From NCBI GenBank assembly GCA_040220135.1, contig JAVJTT010000020.1, positions 434,001 through 498,000 of the forward strand: a stretch of 64,000 nucleotides of DNA, in the 5' to 3' direction. Below are positions 34,495 through 41,654 of the stretch, one piece after another. The notes under the pieces were generated by a model. The model ran no database searches and had not been told where the DNA came from. It saw nothing but the letters and a program-made list of their open reading frames with translations. Made by a program: the position numbers and the translations under genes. Numbering within the stretch: the first letter of the stretch is position 1; each line of letters opens with the position of its first letter. Origin of the DNA: CAJXMH01 sp040220135. GTDB lineage: Bacteria; Bacteroidota; Bacteroidia; Flavobacteriales_E; Vicingaceae.

Positions 34495-35214
34495 TTAATA
34501 TTTTAACCCAACAGGATTGTCGTTAAACTCCATTTCATCGTATTCAAATTTTTCTCCAAGATCAGAAGTTAATCTTGCAATTATCAATTTGGTTTCTATG
34601 CTACAATCAACGCCAAAGTATATACAATCAATGTTCGATAATTCATATCGATAATAACAAGGCTTGTTTCTCCAAATCCTCCATTCTTTCTCACTTTTCC
34701 AATCAGTTGACTTTACTGATACATCAGATAGAAGATAGGATAAATGATGATATTTTCCGTTCATAAACTCCGCGAATTTTCTAACATTCAATTGGGGAAC
34801 TTTATTTACATATCTTACTTTTTGAAAATGGTGATCTATCTGATTTTTAGTAAACTTAAACCCTACAACGAACCCTTTATGATTTGAAGCATAATGAGAC
34901 CACATTTTAATATCATCTTTTGTCTCACTTAAGGAGCAGAAGGCATACTGTTTAATTATTTCCCTTCTCTGCTTGTTTAGAATATCAATTAATAAATTAT
35001 CTTTTTTGTTAGCAAGCTCTCTGTTTGACTTATCATCTGATTTAAGGAATATTTCTCTTAAGGTTTGAAGTTGTTTATCAGAAAATGAACGGTTTACAAA
35101 TCCAAGACACTCAAATGGGTCATTCATTTTGACAGGATGATGACACCATAGTCCTTTAATTGAAATTGCCCTGTATGAGTAAAAATTATCAGGAAAGTAT
35201 TTATATAGAATCAT
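34495..35214 (-). CDS. DUF2971 family protein
   Basis: A 239-residue protein with DUF2971 landmarks: an N-terminal LYKYFPDN, the DPFEC segment (WCHHPVKMNDPFECLGF), FCSLSETKDDIKMWSHYA, GFVVGFKF and KSEKEWRIWR, then YFGVDCS. The enzymatic activity of the family is, to my knowledge, unknown, although it often occurs in defence islands; the conserved Ser/His/Trp/Glu residues suggest an enzyme. It lies 31 bp after the SIR2 gene and 8 bp before the HEPN-like gene. Confidence 0.8.
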   Translation of the reverse strand: MILYKYFPDNFYSYRAISIKGLWCHHPVKMNDPFECLGFVNRSFSDKQLQTLREIFLKSDDKSNRELANKKDNLLIDILNKQRREIIKQYAFCSLSETKDDIKMWSHYASNHKGFVVGFKFTKNQIDHHFQKVRYVNKVPQLNVRKFAEFMNGKYHHLSYLLSDVSVKSTDWKSEKEWRIWRNKPCYYRYELSNIDCIYFGVDCSIETKLIIARLTSDLGEKFEYDEMEFNDNPVGLKY

Positions 35215-35245
35215 TTAATTGTTTTTAAAGAGCTCCATGAATAAG

Positions 35246-36298
35246 TTAGAATTCAGGTGGAATATAAAATGAATCTAATATTGGTATTCCAATTATCTTA
35301 TTTTCAAACTCATTGTTGACACCAATTGCTTGGTATTTTAAGTAGTTCAACTCTTGTTGAGGTGCTTGATAATAGACTTTATCAAGTCTACCTAGGTCCT
35401 TAAATAAACTTCTATCAATATCCCTGTTGAATGAAGGGAAAGAATATCCAATTATTACAAGTATATCACTTGTTTCAATAACTGTTTTTGCTAATTCTCT
35501 TGTCTTTTTAGCTACTCCTTTATTCTCCCAAGCAAATGAAAATACCGGGTTACTAAATGCACGATAATAATTGTCTTTTAGAATATCAATTAGATAATTC
35601 AAGTTATTTGAATTAAGATGGTGCTTATTTAGATCAAATAAGTTTGTAAATGTTGAATTTCCATAAGTGTCAAGTAAACCAGCTGTCCCGTTAAGTTTTA
35701 AGATACAAAATTTGTCTAGATTCACTTTTTTCTGTTCAGAAGGAAATACTTGAAGTTCTTGTTGAACATACTCCAAACTAAACTGAGAGTATCGTGAAAA
35801 GGAAAATTCAAGTTGCATATCATAATTCCAAGACAATATTCTAACATTAGGAGTTATAATTCCTTTATTTGTCGCATAATTCCCCCAAAACGTCCTATAC
35901 CTTTTATCAAGGTGTGTTGTTATCATTTCAGAAGTAACTTTATCGTACTCGTTGGATTTGCTTTCATCTACGTAAAGTTTAAAGTCTTCCGGCTTTACTA
36001 GTTGCTCAAAAATCAAGTAGCTACTTAGTAGTGCTTTAAGATGTAAAAGTTCAAGATGTTTATTTGAATTTGAAAGCTCTTTTGCATATGCATCAATTGA
36101 TGTGCTTTCATGCGCTGCTTTAATTAGCTTGTCAAGCTCAGTTACAAATTGTAAGGCAAACTCATTTTTAATAACACCTTCTCGAATAGCTATTTTTAAA
36201 TAAGTTGAATATGCATTTAATCGGTTGTTCATTGTTGCCAGTAGAGGCAAGCTATGATAACTAGCTCCGGCTCCCAATAAGTATGTTATATTCTTCAA
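35246..36298 (-). CDS. SIR2-like domain protein (probable NADase effector)
   Basis: A 350-residue protein with the SIR2 fold of defence proteins: NAD-binding LLGAGAS (7-13), SWNYD (Asn158), KLNGTAG (201-207) and a terminal IIGYSFPSFNRDID (282-295). The position that is usually the catalytic His (KLHG) is Asn203, so the active site differs from typical sirtuins and ThsA; activity may need a different residue or be lost. Relatives hydrolyse NAD+ during phage infection. It sits between the ADP-ribosyltransferase-like gene (32 bp) and DUF2971 (31 bp). Confidence 0.8.
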   Translation of the reverse strand: MKNITYLLGAGASYHSLPLLATMNNRLNAYSTYLKIAIREGVIKNEFALQFVTELDKLIKAAHESTSIDAYAKELSNSNKHLELLHLKALLSSYLIFEQLVKPEDFKLYVDESKSNEYDKVTSEMITTHLDKRYRTFWGNYATNKGIITPNVRILSWNYDMQLEFSFSRYSQFSLEYVQQELQVFPSEQKKVNLDKFCILKLNGTAGLLDTYGNSTFTNLFDLNKHHLNSNNLNYLIDILKDNYYRAFSNPVFSFAWENKGVAKKTRELAKTVIETSDILVIIGYSFPSFNRDIDRSLFKDLGRLDKVYYQAPQQELNYLKYQAIGVNNEFENKIIGIPILDSFYIPPEF

Positions 36299-36330
36299 CT
36301 GTTCTTTACTTTGAAATATATAATAGAATA

Positions 36331-37293
36331 TTATTCTCCTTGGTCAAATTTTTTTCTTCTTAGTTTTTCCACTCTCTCATTTGATTCAGATATGTGGAAA
36401 TCTGCAGATATACAGTCATTTACATCTTCAGAGATATATAAGTCATTATTATTTGGAAGGCATAAAAACTCATTTTGAAAATAGTCAAAGATATTTGAAA
36501 CAATGAATGATGAAAAGATATTTGGCATTAAGCACTTCCAATCAACTTCAATAAGAGTTTTGCGAGTATTATTTTTACTAATCATGAATTTCTCAGCAAC
36601 CCTTTTATTAAGTGTGTAAGAATTTAGAAGCTTTGGCTCAAAATATGGTATTGGAGTATCTACCCCTGTAAAAGTTGATATAAAGTCTCCTCGATTATTA
36701 CATGGTTTGTTTTTAGCATATTTTACATTACCTATACCTCTGTAAATCGAAGCACTATCAATATCGTCTTGCTCGGTATGATTAAAAAATTTTATTAATG
36801 TGTTTTCTGTGTATTCTGCTGCTAACTTCTTATATGACTTAATACTGTTTGGCGAGATTAATTTTACAGATTCAGAATTAAGTTCAATAGAATCTTCAAA
36901 GTAATTAGAATTAATTATTTGTTTAGTTCCTTGATTAGATTCTTCATAACGATCCTTTACTAGGTTATTGCCATAACAATTTAAAATTGACTTTTTTAAT
37001 ATTAATAGATTGTCAGTCAGTTTGTTTGAACTATTAACATAATCTTCAAGACCTAGATTAATTTGCTTGAATTCTTGTTTATCTATTTTTTTTGAAATAA
37101 CTTTTGAAAATTCATTCTGAGTTTTTCTTATTAGGTTGTCTAATTTATTGTATTCATAGATAGAGTCAAACCCTTCATCTAACTCTTTTCTACCACGTTT
37201 ATCTCTTGGTAAATTGTGGCTTTCAGGTTCTGTTATACCCTTTACGTTATTAAACGTTCCTATCTTATTAGTAAATTTTTTCTGTTTCGACAT
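36331..37293 (-). CDS. Putative ADP-ribosyltransferase (R-S-E class)
   Basis: A 320-residue protein. The N-terminal 160 residues are helical and basic, with no known domain. The C-terminal half follows the R-S-E layout of ADP-ribosyltransferase exotoxins: Arg185 in IYRGIG, Ser225-Tyr-Thr227 followed by KRVAEKFM (the usual STS...A..F), and Gln273-Asn-Glu275 in YFQNEFLCLP (QxE before the LxLP strand). No secretion signal is seen, so the target is likely inside the cell. It uses NAD+ if active, as would the SIR2 protein next to it. The fold call is mine from motif spacing; similarity search is needed. Confidence 0.6.
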   Translation of the reverse strand: MSKQKKFTNKIGTFNNVKGITEPESHNLPRDKRGRKELDEGFDSIYEYNKLDNLIRKTQNEFSKVISKKIDKQEFKQINLGLEDYVNSSNKLTDNLLILKKSILNCYGNNLVKDRYEESNQGTKQIINSNYFEDSIELNSESVKLISPNSIKSYKKLAAEYTENTLIKFFNHTEQDDIDSASIYRGIGNVKYAKNKPCNNRGDFISTFTGVDTPIPYFEPKLLNSYTLNKRVAEKFMISKNNTRKTLIEVDWKCLMPNIFSSFIVSNIFDYFQNEFLCLPNNNDLYISEDVNDCISADFHISESNERVEKLRRKKFDQGE

Positions 37294-37365
37294 TTTCTTT
37301 TTTATTAATATATTAATTAAAATGAAAATGTTTAAATGAAGATTGATTATTTAAGTGTTGTTAGA

Positions 37366-37869
37366 TTAAATCTCAGCCTTCATTTTTTCTAATTCCGTTT
37401 TGATAATCTTAACTAACTCATTTATCGAGGTTGTTAGTTCGGGAAATAATTTATCAGCACGCTCTCTATGTATTTCATCCTGACTTGAAGCTATTCCGAA
37501 GCCTGAGTCACCAATTGTAGACGGTAAGCTTTGTTTGTATTCTGAAGACCAAGAATAAATTATCTCACTAACTTCATGAAATTTTGCATTAATTGAACCC
37601 GGGGCTAATATTTCTGCCTTGGCAACTGTGTATGTGAGTTTAGTGAATAATTCTGAATAGTCTTTGCCTCTCTTAGTATATCTGACAATCATGTCAAGAG
37701 TTGAAAGCATAGAAATATATAGCTCTTCTCTATCTTTATAATCTCGCAGAGCAACTTCTTGTTTAAATTTCTCTTTTTCTTTTCTGCTAGCAAGCTTCCA
37801 AGTAACTATTGCAACTATTAATCCGAAAAGTCCTGATATGAAGACTGTTAATATTGGTATGGTGCTCAT
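37366..37869 (-). CDS. Single-pass membrane protein with helical cytosolic domain
   Basis: A 167-residue protein with one N-terminal membrane helix (about 5-25), then a basic/acidic coiled-coil-like linker (SRKEKEKFKQEVALRD) and a helical domain (about 48-165). No motif recognised. Many prokaryotic effector operons carry such a membrane protein, but nothing shows what this one does. It lies 63 bp after the zinc-finger-like gene and 72 bp before the ART-like gene. Confidence 0.6.
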   Translation of the reverse strand: MSTIPILTVFISGLFGLIVAIVTWKLASRKEKEKFKQEVALRDYKDREELYISMLSTLDMIVRYTKRGKDYSELFTKLTYTVAKAEILAPGSINAKFHEVSEIIYSWSSEYKQSLPSTIGDSGFGIASSQDEIHRERADKLFPELTTSINELVKIIKTELEKMKAEI

Positions 37870-37932
37870 TAATTCTTTATTACAAGTACTAAATTTTATA
37901 AACTATTAATTCTAATATTATTGGACCGGACT

Positions 37933-38877
37933 TTAAAACGGAGTTTCAAAGTCATCATCAAGACTCAAATTTATGTCAGAATCATCATTATCTTTAATTT
38001 CAAAATCCTTAACAAATTTTGGTTTTTTCAAGTCGTTATTTATCTTATTAACATTTTTGTGACTGTCGCATGGAGTAATTTTAAGAGAAAGTGAATTATC
38101 AACTTCACTTAGCCATGCAGAGCAAATTATTTTTTTACCTTTTTCGAAGAGTATATCGGCGTCAAAGTAGTTTATACAAAAATGACTTGGTTGTTCTTTT
38201 CTTGATCTACTTCTATTAATTTTTAAAATAATACCAAGCCTGCTATCAAATGCCTGATGATTATCAAATTTAGTTCCAACAAACTTATTTACTATTGGAG
38301 GTGGGAACGTAAAACTCTTGATTGAGTTTTCATCGGTTCTTATAACTCTTAATAGCCCAATGTTTTCTAATCTATTAATCATTTCCCATTTAACTCTATC
38401 TTTCTTCTTATCACCATTAAATAGATTCTTAAATATTAGATATTTATTCTTAGTAAATATTAATTCCTTATAAAAAGTAAACTCTTGGTCACTTAAGGTT
38501 TCCCAAGCCTCATTGTCAATTGCAGCTTTTATTTTAGCCTCAAAAATTTTAACGCCTTCTTGTTTAGCCCGGTTAAAGAGTTCTTTTTTGTGCTCATCAC
38601 ATAAGATGTTATAACGATTTATAGCATCAAGAAATTTTGTTCGAGTATTAACCCTGTAGGAGATATTAGTACCGCATTCTAAACAATGGCCAATATCTAT
38701 ATTACAATGTGAATTATCTTTTACAAATGAAATTAACTCGTATCTACTTAGCCTATACTTTTCTTCAAGGTTGTCTATTTTAATTGGAAAACCATAATCC
38801 TTATATTTCCAGTAATTCTGTAATAATTCATTTTCATTGGATGAAAGTTCTTGGTTAGATATAATCTTGAATTTCAT
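37933..38877 (-). CDS. Zinc-finger-like protein with SSB-like acidic C-terminal tip
   Basis: A 314-residue protein, first of the six-gene minus-strand run. A Cx2C...Cx2H cluster (Cys65, Cys68, Cys93, His96) can hold a zinc ion. A helical middle (about 95-190) and a beta-rich part (about 205-275) follow. The last residues, DDDFETPF, strongly resemble the acidic tip of single-stranded-DNA-binding protein (DDDIPF type) that docks to RecQ, RecO, ExoI and others. I do not recognise the family. A sensing or recruiting role at single-stranded DNA is inferred from that tip. Confidence 0.6.
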   Translation of the reverse strand: MKFKIISNQELSSNENELLQNYWKYKDYGFPIKIDNLEEKYRLSRYELISFVKDNSHCNIDIGHCLECGTNISYRVNTRTKFLDAINRYNILCDEHKKELFNRAKQEGVKIFEAKIKAAIDNEAWETLSDQEFTFYKELIFTKNKYLIFKNLFNGDKKKDRVKWEMINRLENIGLLRVIRTDENSIKSFTFPPPIVNKFVGTKFDNHQAFDSRLGIILKINRSRSRKEQPSHFCINYFDADILFEKGKKIICSAWLSEVDNSLSLKITPCDSHKNVNKINNDLKKPKFVKDFEIKDNDDSDINLSLDDDFETPF

Positions 38878-38964
38878 AGGTTGCTAATTAAGAAGCGTGA
38901 CGATTACAAATAACATTCCATATGTAACTAAACTCTTCGAAAATATATAAAATGTTCTTAAGAC

Positions 38965-39495
38965 ATGATTTATGATTTAGATGATTCATTTTACCTGCAT
39001 GAAGATATTGAGGCTACATTAGAAAATATTGCCAGTATCTATAAAGTGCAGATTGTACAAGGAGAAATAAACTTTTACCCCATAAGAATTGCATTTGGCG
39101 CAAGATCATTGTCAGATAAAGAGAATACAATAGTTTTTAATAAAATGATTCCCATTATAAAAAGCATTACGAAAGATATGTATGCAATTTTAGAATCATC
39201 TTTCAAATCAAGAGTAGGCAGCTTTGAAAAAATTAAATTGGAAACTCAATATCCAAACTTAAAAGAACTAAGATTATTAAATAACAAGTTCAAACACTTT
39301 AAGAATAGAGAAGCTAAGGTTTCAGTAACCCAAATAGCTTTATTAGAAAAAGGGAAATATAATTTAATTGACTGCTATGTTAACTATAAATATCTCAAAA
39401 CGGGTGAACTTATTCCTTTAAGGTTTGCCGATTTAATTTTTGTATTTCTTCAGATATTAGAAAATCTAAACTTAATTAATGTTGAAAGAGGATAA
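38965..39495 (+). CDS. Hypothetical protein with possible HEPN-like helix
   Basis: A 176-residue soluble protein divergent from the six-gene run. A segment RLLNNKFKHFK (about 108-118) resembles the R..N..KH helix of HEPN-fold proteins, with helices before and after it. Otherwise unrecognised. It ends at the same point as the convergent HTH gene (39496), with no gap. Confidence 0.5.
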   Translation: MIYDLDDSFYLHEDIEATLENIASIYKVQIVQGEINFYPIRIAFGARSLSDKENTIVFNKMIPIIKSITKDMYAILESSFKSRVGSFEKIKLETQYPNLKELRLLNNKFKHFKNREAKVSVTQIALLEKGKYNLIDCYVNYKYLKTGELIPLRFADLIFVFLQILENLNLINVERG

Positions 39496-39756
39496 TTAAT
39501 CATCATACCTCTCTCCATTATACCTAGAATCCATATTTATCACATCATCAAAATGGAAAAGGTTGTAGTCTAACTCATAGAAATCGTTAGCTGTAACTGC
39601 ACCACGAGTAGCAACATAAATAGATTGCATCATTTCTTTGCTAGGTATTACCATCTCATACATATATCGATGGATGGAAGCCTTGTTTGCTCCTACTAGT
39701 TTAGCAAATTCAGTTGTTGTCATTTTCTCAACATAAATCCATTGTTCCAATTTCAT
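39496..39756 (-). CDS. HTH regulator, Cro/YdaS-like
   Basis: An 86-residue protein with a helix-turn-helix at about residues 10-35 (KMTTTEFAKLVGANKASIHRYM) and a short C-terminal part including GAVTANDFYEL, as in phage Cro/YdaS-type proteins. It starts with a good Shine-Dalgarno (AAGGAG). It is divergent from the excisionase/integrase genes and likely controls them through the palindrome at 39821-39835. Confidence 0.75.
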   Translation of the reverse strand: MKLEQWIYVEKMTTTEFAKLVGANKASIHRYMYEMVIPSKEMMQSIYVATRGAVTANDFYELDYNLFHFDDVINMDSRYNGERYDD

Positions 39757-39820
39757 GTTTATCTCCTTTTTTGAAATTCAACTAGAACTTAATGTGATTT
39801 AATAATAATTGAACCCATAG

Positions 39821-39835
39821 TTGTTTTTAAAACAA
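39821..39835. promoter_or_regulatory. 15-bp palindrome, probable operator
   Basis: TTGTTTT-T-AAAACAA, a perfect 7-bp inverted repeat with one central base, in the gap between the HTH gene (39756, minus) and the first gene of the recombination module (39956, plus). The same arms with central G occur at 53329-53343 upstream of the relaxase. Binding by the HTH protein is inferred. Confidence 0.5.
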
Positions 39836-39955
39836 TTTTTACAAAGGATTTATGCCGGGTCGTGATATAAACTCAAAGATTCAAAAACAACTCTTCTGTT
39901 ACTTTTCACATGTTATTGCCATGCTTTAAGACTGTTTAAATAATAAGAGGAAATA

Positions 39956-40153
39956 ATGGAACAAGATGACAAGGTTTGGGAGCAAATGATAAAAGATGGT
40001 TGGAATGAAGAAATAAGTATGTTGACTTATGCTAAGATTCTTAGACATGTAAAAAAATGGAACAACTTCAACATTAGTGATGAGGAAGCACACTTAAATG
40101 TCAAAAACATCATTGCGATTTGTAATATAGTTGGCTGTCATTGGGATAAATAA
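39956..40153 (+). CDS. Small acidic hypothetical protein
   Basis: A 65-residue protein (MEQDDKVWEQMIKDGW...) with Trp/Asp/Glu-rich helical sequence and a C-terminal CNIVGCHW. An AGAGG sequence precedes the ATG. It is the first gene of the recombination module, upstream of the excisionase-like gene. Not recognised. Confidence 0.5.
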   Translation: MEQDDKVWEQMIKDGWNEEISMLTYAKILRHVKKWNNFNISDEEAHLNVKNIIAICNIVGCHWDK

Positions 40154-40245
40154 TATGTTTTTCTTTTTTACCAAGTTAAGTCAACTTATTGATTTGACTA
40201 TCAATTTACTTGTTGGTATGTGTGTTGATGGTCATGAGAAGGCTA

Positions 40246-40545
40246 ATGTTTGAAGAAAAATTAGCTCTTACTCAGCAAGAGATAATGAATGCTCTTGGGA
40301 TAGGAAATAAGAAATTCAAGAATATGAATCTGCCTTTTATTCTTTTGGGTAAGCAAAAGAAATATCTGAGAAAAGATTTAGACGAATTTCTTGAAAGTAT
40401 TAAGCAAGGAGAAGGTTTGTGTCCATCACGAGAAGAAAAGGCTCAAAGTTCTATTGGTATTCCATCACAGTTAATGGTAAACGATTTCGAGACTCAACAA
40501 GAACAACTGATCTTGAAAAAGCAAAAGCCATTGAAGCTAAAATAA
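40246..40545 (+). CDS. Excisionase-like HTH protein
   Basis: A protein of about 99 residues with a MerR/HTH_17-like helix-turn-helix (LALTQQEIMNALGIGNKKFK, then a KKYLRKDLDEFLE wing). Such proteins direct excision by tyrosine recombinases. The frame opens at 40210; I favour the ATG at 40246 (MFEEKLALT) because the HTH starts at once. The last 127 bp overlap the integrase gene in another frame, so the C-terminus after about residue 58 may be an unselected tail. Confidence 0.6.
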   Translation: MFEEKLALTQQEIMNALGIGNKKFKNMNLPFILLGKQKKYLRKDLDEFLESIKQGEGLCPSREEKAQSSIGIPSQLMVNDFETQQEQLILKKQKPLKLK

Positions 40546-41453
40546 GGCTAGATGAACTTAATAAACAAACACTTAAAATACGTCCATCTGTTGCTTTAGA
40601 ACAGGCATTTATAAAATACCTAAAAGAGCATGTGCAGTACTTAAAAACGTCTGTAAACGTTGCTAGAAACTGTCAACGATTCTTAGAGTATTATGGTAAA
40701 AGCTTTCAATTATCAGACTTTACTAACCCTCATGTTAGTAGATACGTATCTAAAAGAAGAAAGCAAGTAAGTAATGCTACTGTTAATAGAGAGCTCGCAA
40801 CATTGAAGCATTTTTTGCGAAAAGCAGAATTTGAATGGGAATTTGAAGTGGGAAGAGTAAACTTTAAGTATCATATGCTCAAAGAGCCTGAATGCAGAGT
40901 GAGATATTTAACTTATGAAGAAGCAAAGAAGCTCATAAATTGTGCTTCCAACCATCTAAAGCCTGTAATAAAGTTCGCCCTATTGACAGGCCTCAGGTCT
41001 TCTAATGTGCTTGGTTTACGATGGGAGCAGATTGATTTTGAGTCAGGGCTAATGAACTTTAAGATTAAAAGTAATATTCCAGGTGGGAAGAGATTTAGTT
41101 TACCTATCACCAATGATATTAAACGGTTGTTAAGTGATTTACAACCGAAAGAACAAGGCTTCATATTTATGTATAAGGGTAAACCAATGAAATCCGTTCA
41201 AACATCATTTAAAAGAGCATTAAAAAGGGCTAAAATCGAAGATTTTAGATTTCACGACCTAAGACATACAGCAGCAACTTGGTTGCTCCAAGAAGGAATG
41301 CCATTAGATATGGTTCAACGTATTTTGGCACATACTAAGGTTACGACAACAACTAAATACGCACATAGAATAGAGAAGGATGTAGAAGACAAATTCTCAG
41401 AAATTCATGCCAAGTCACATTTTGGTCACATTCTACAAAATCAAGAAAATTGA
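40419..41453 (+). CDS. int: Tyrosine recombinase (phage-type integrase)
   Basis: A 344-residue site-specific recombinase. The start is GTG at 40419 with a strong Shine-Dalgarno (AAGGAGAAGG). N-terminal arm-binding region SITRRKGSKFYWYSITVNGK, core-binding domain about 55-160, catalytic domain about 165-330 with Arg in LTGLRSSNVLGLRW, Lys in the beta-turn region, HDLRHTAATWLL (HxxR), and LAHTKVTTTTKYAH (His and nucleophile Tyr). The gene ends 26 bp from the tRNA-Asn 3' fragment, the usual place of an integrase beside its attachment site. Confidence 0.93.
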   Translation: MSITRRKGSKFYWYSITVNGKRFRDSTRTTDLEKAKAIEAKIRLDELNKQTLKIRPSVALEQAFIKYLKEHVQYLKTSVNVARNCQRFLEYYGKSFQLSDFTNPHVSRYVSKRRKQVSNATVNRELATLKHFLRKAEFEWEFEVGRVNFKYHMLKEPECRVRYLTYEEAKKLINCASNHLKPVIKFALLTGLRSSNVLGLRWEQIDFESGLMNFKIKSNIPGGKRFSLPITNDIKRLLSDLQPKEQGFIFMYKGKPMKSVQTSFKRALKRAKIEDFRFHDLRHTAATWLLQEGMPLDMVQRILAHTKVTTTTKYAHRIEKDVEDKFSEIHAKSHFGHILQNQEN

Positions 41454-41478
41454 AAATCGCTAAAAGTGGCTTGTACCG

Positions 41479-41523
41479 TGGCTCCGCGGACAGGACTCGA
41501 ACCTGTGACCAATTGATTAACAG
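41479..41523 (-). pseudogene. tRNA-Asn 3' half (anticodon GTT), attachment-site scar
   Basis: On the minus strand this reads from the anticodon loop (CTGTTAATC) through the variable region and the T arm (GGTTCGAGTCC) to the acceptor strand and an encoded CCA. The 5' half, including D arm and 5' acceptor strand, is absent; the sequence beyond the anticodon loop is unrelated. Tyrosine recombinases often cross over in the anticodon loop, so this is probably the core of an att site left by element insertion. Confidence 0.85.
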
Positions 41524-41645
41524 ACGTACAAATAGATTTGAGCTTGGCTTCCAGCAACGATTTCAAAGGCTTTCAAAATCAATTTTATGCTAAAGTTTGC
41601 TATCTTATTCTATCTCAGGTCACAGTTAGGTCACAATCTTTTCTC
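41524..41645. repeat. Degenerate direct repeat, left copy (next to tRNA-Asn scar)
   Basis: Begins CGTACAAATAGATT and keeps TTCCAG, AAAGGCT and AGGTCACAGT in the same order as the copy at 45724-45835. It adjoins the tRNA-Asn fragment directly. Together the two copies bracket the second Gabija-like operon. Similarity is patchy, as in old duplicated attachment regions. Confidence 0.6.
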
Positions 41646-41654
41646 CGGATGAGC

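Larger units (their letters stand above)
24600..41523. mobile_element. Integrase-bearing accessory (defence) island
   Basis: An inferred element. The right edge is supported: a tyrosine recombinase (40419-41453), excisionase-like gene and HTH regulator lie next to a tRNA-Asn 3' fragment (41479-41523). The left edge is uncertain; it is placed where the ordered core genes end and a patchwork of repeats begins, but no second copy of the tRNA fragment is found there. Content is Gabija, a six-gene putative effector operon, an exported metallo-beta-lactamase operon and small unknowns. More than one element may be nested here. Confidence 0.5.

Noticed and set aside
38965..39495. Toxin-antitoxin pair with the HTH gene at 39496-39756
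   Set aside because: The two genes are convergent rather than co-transcribed, and the HTH gene fits the integrase regulator role better.
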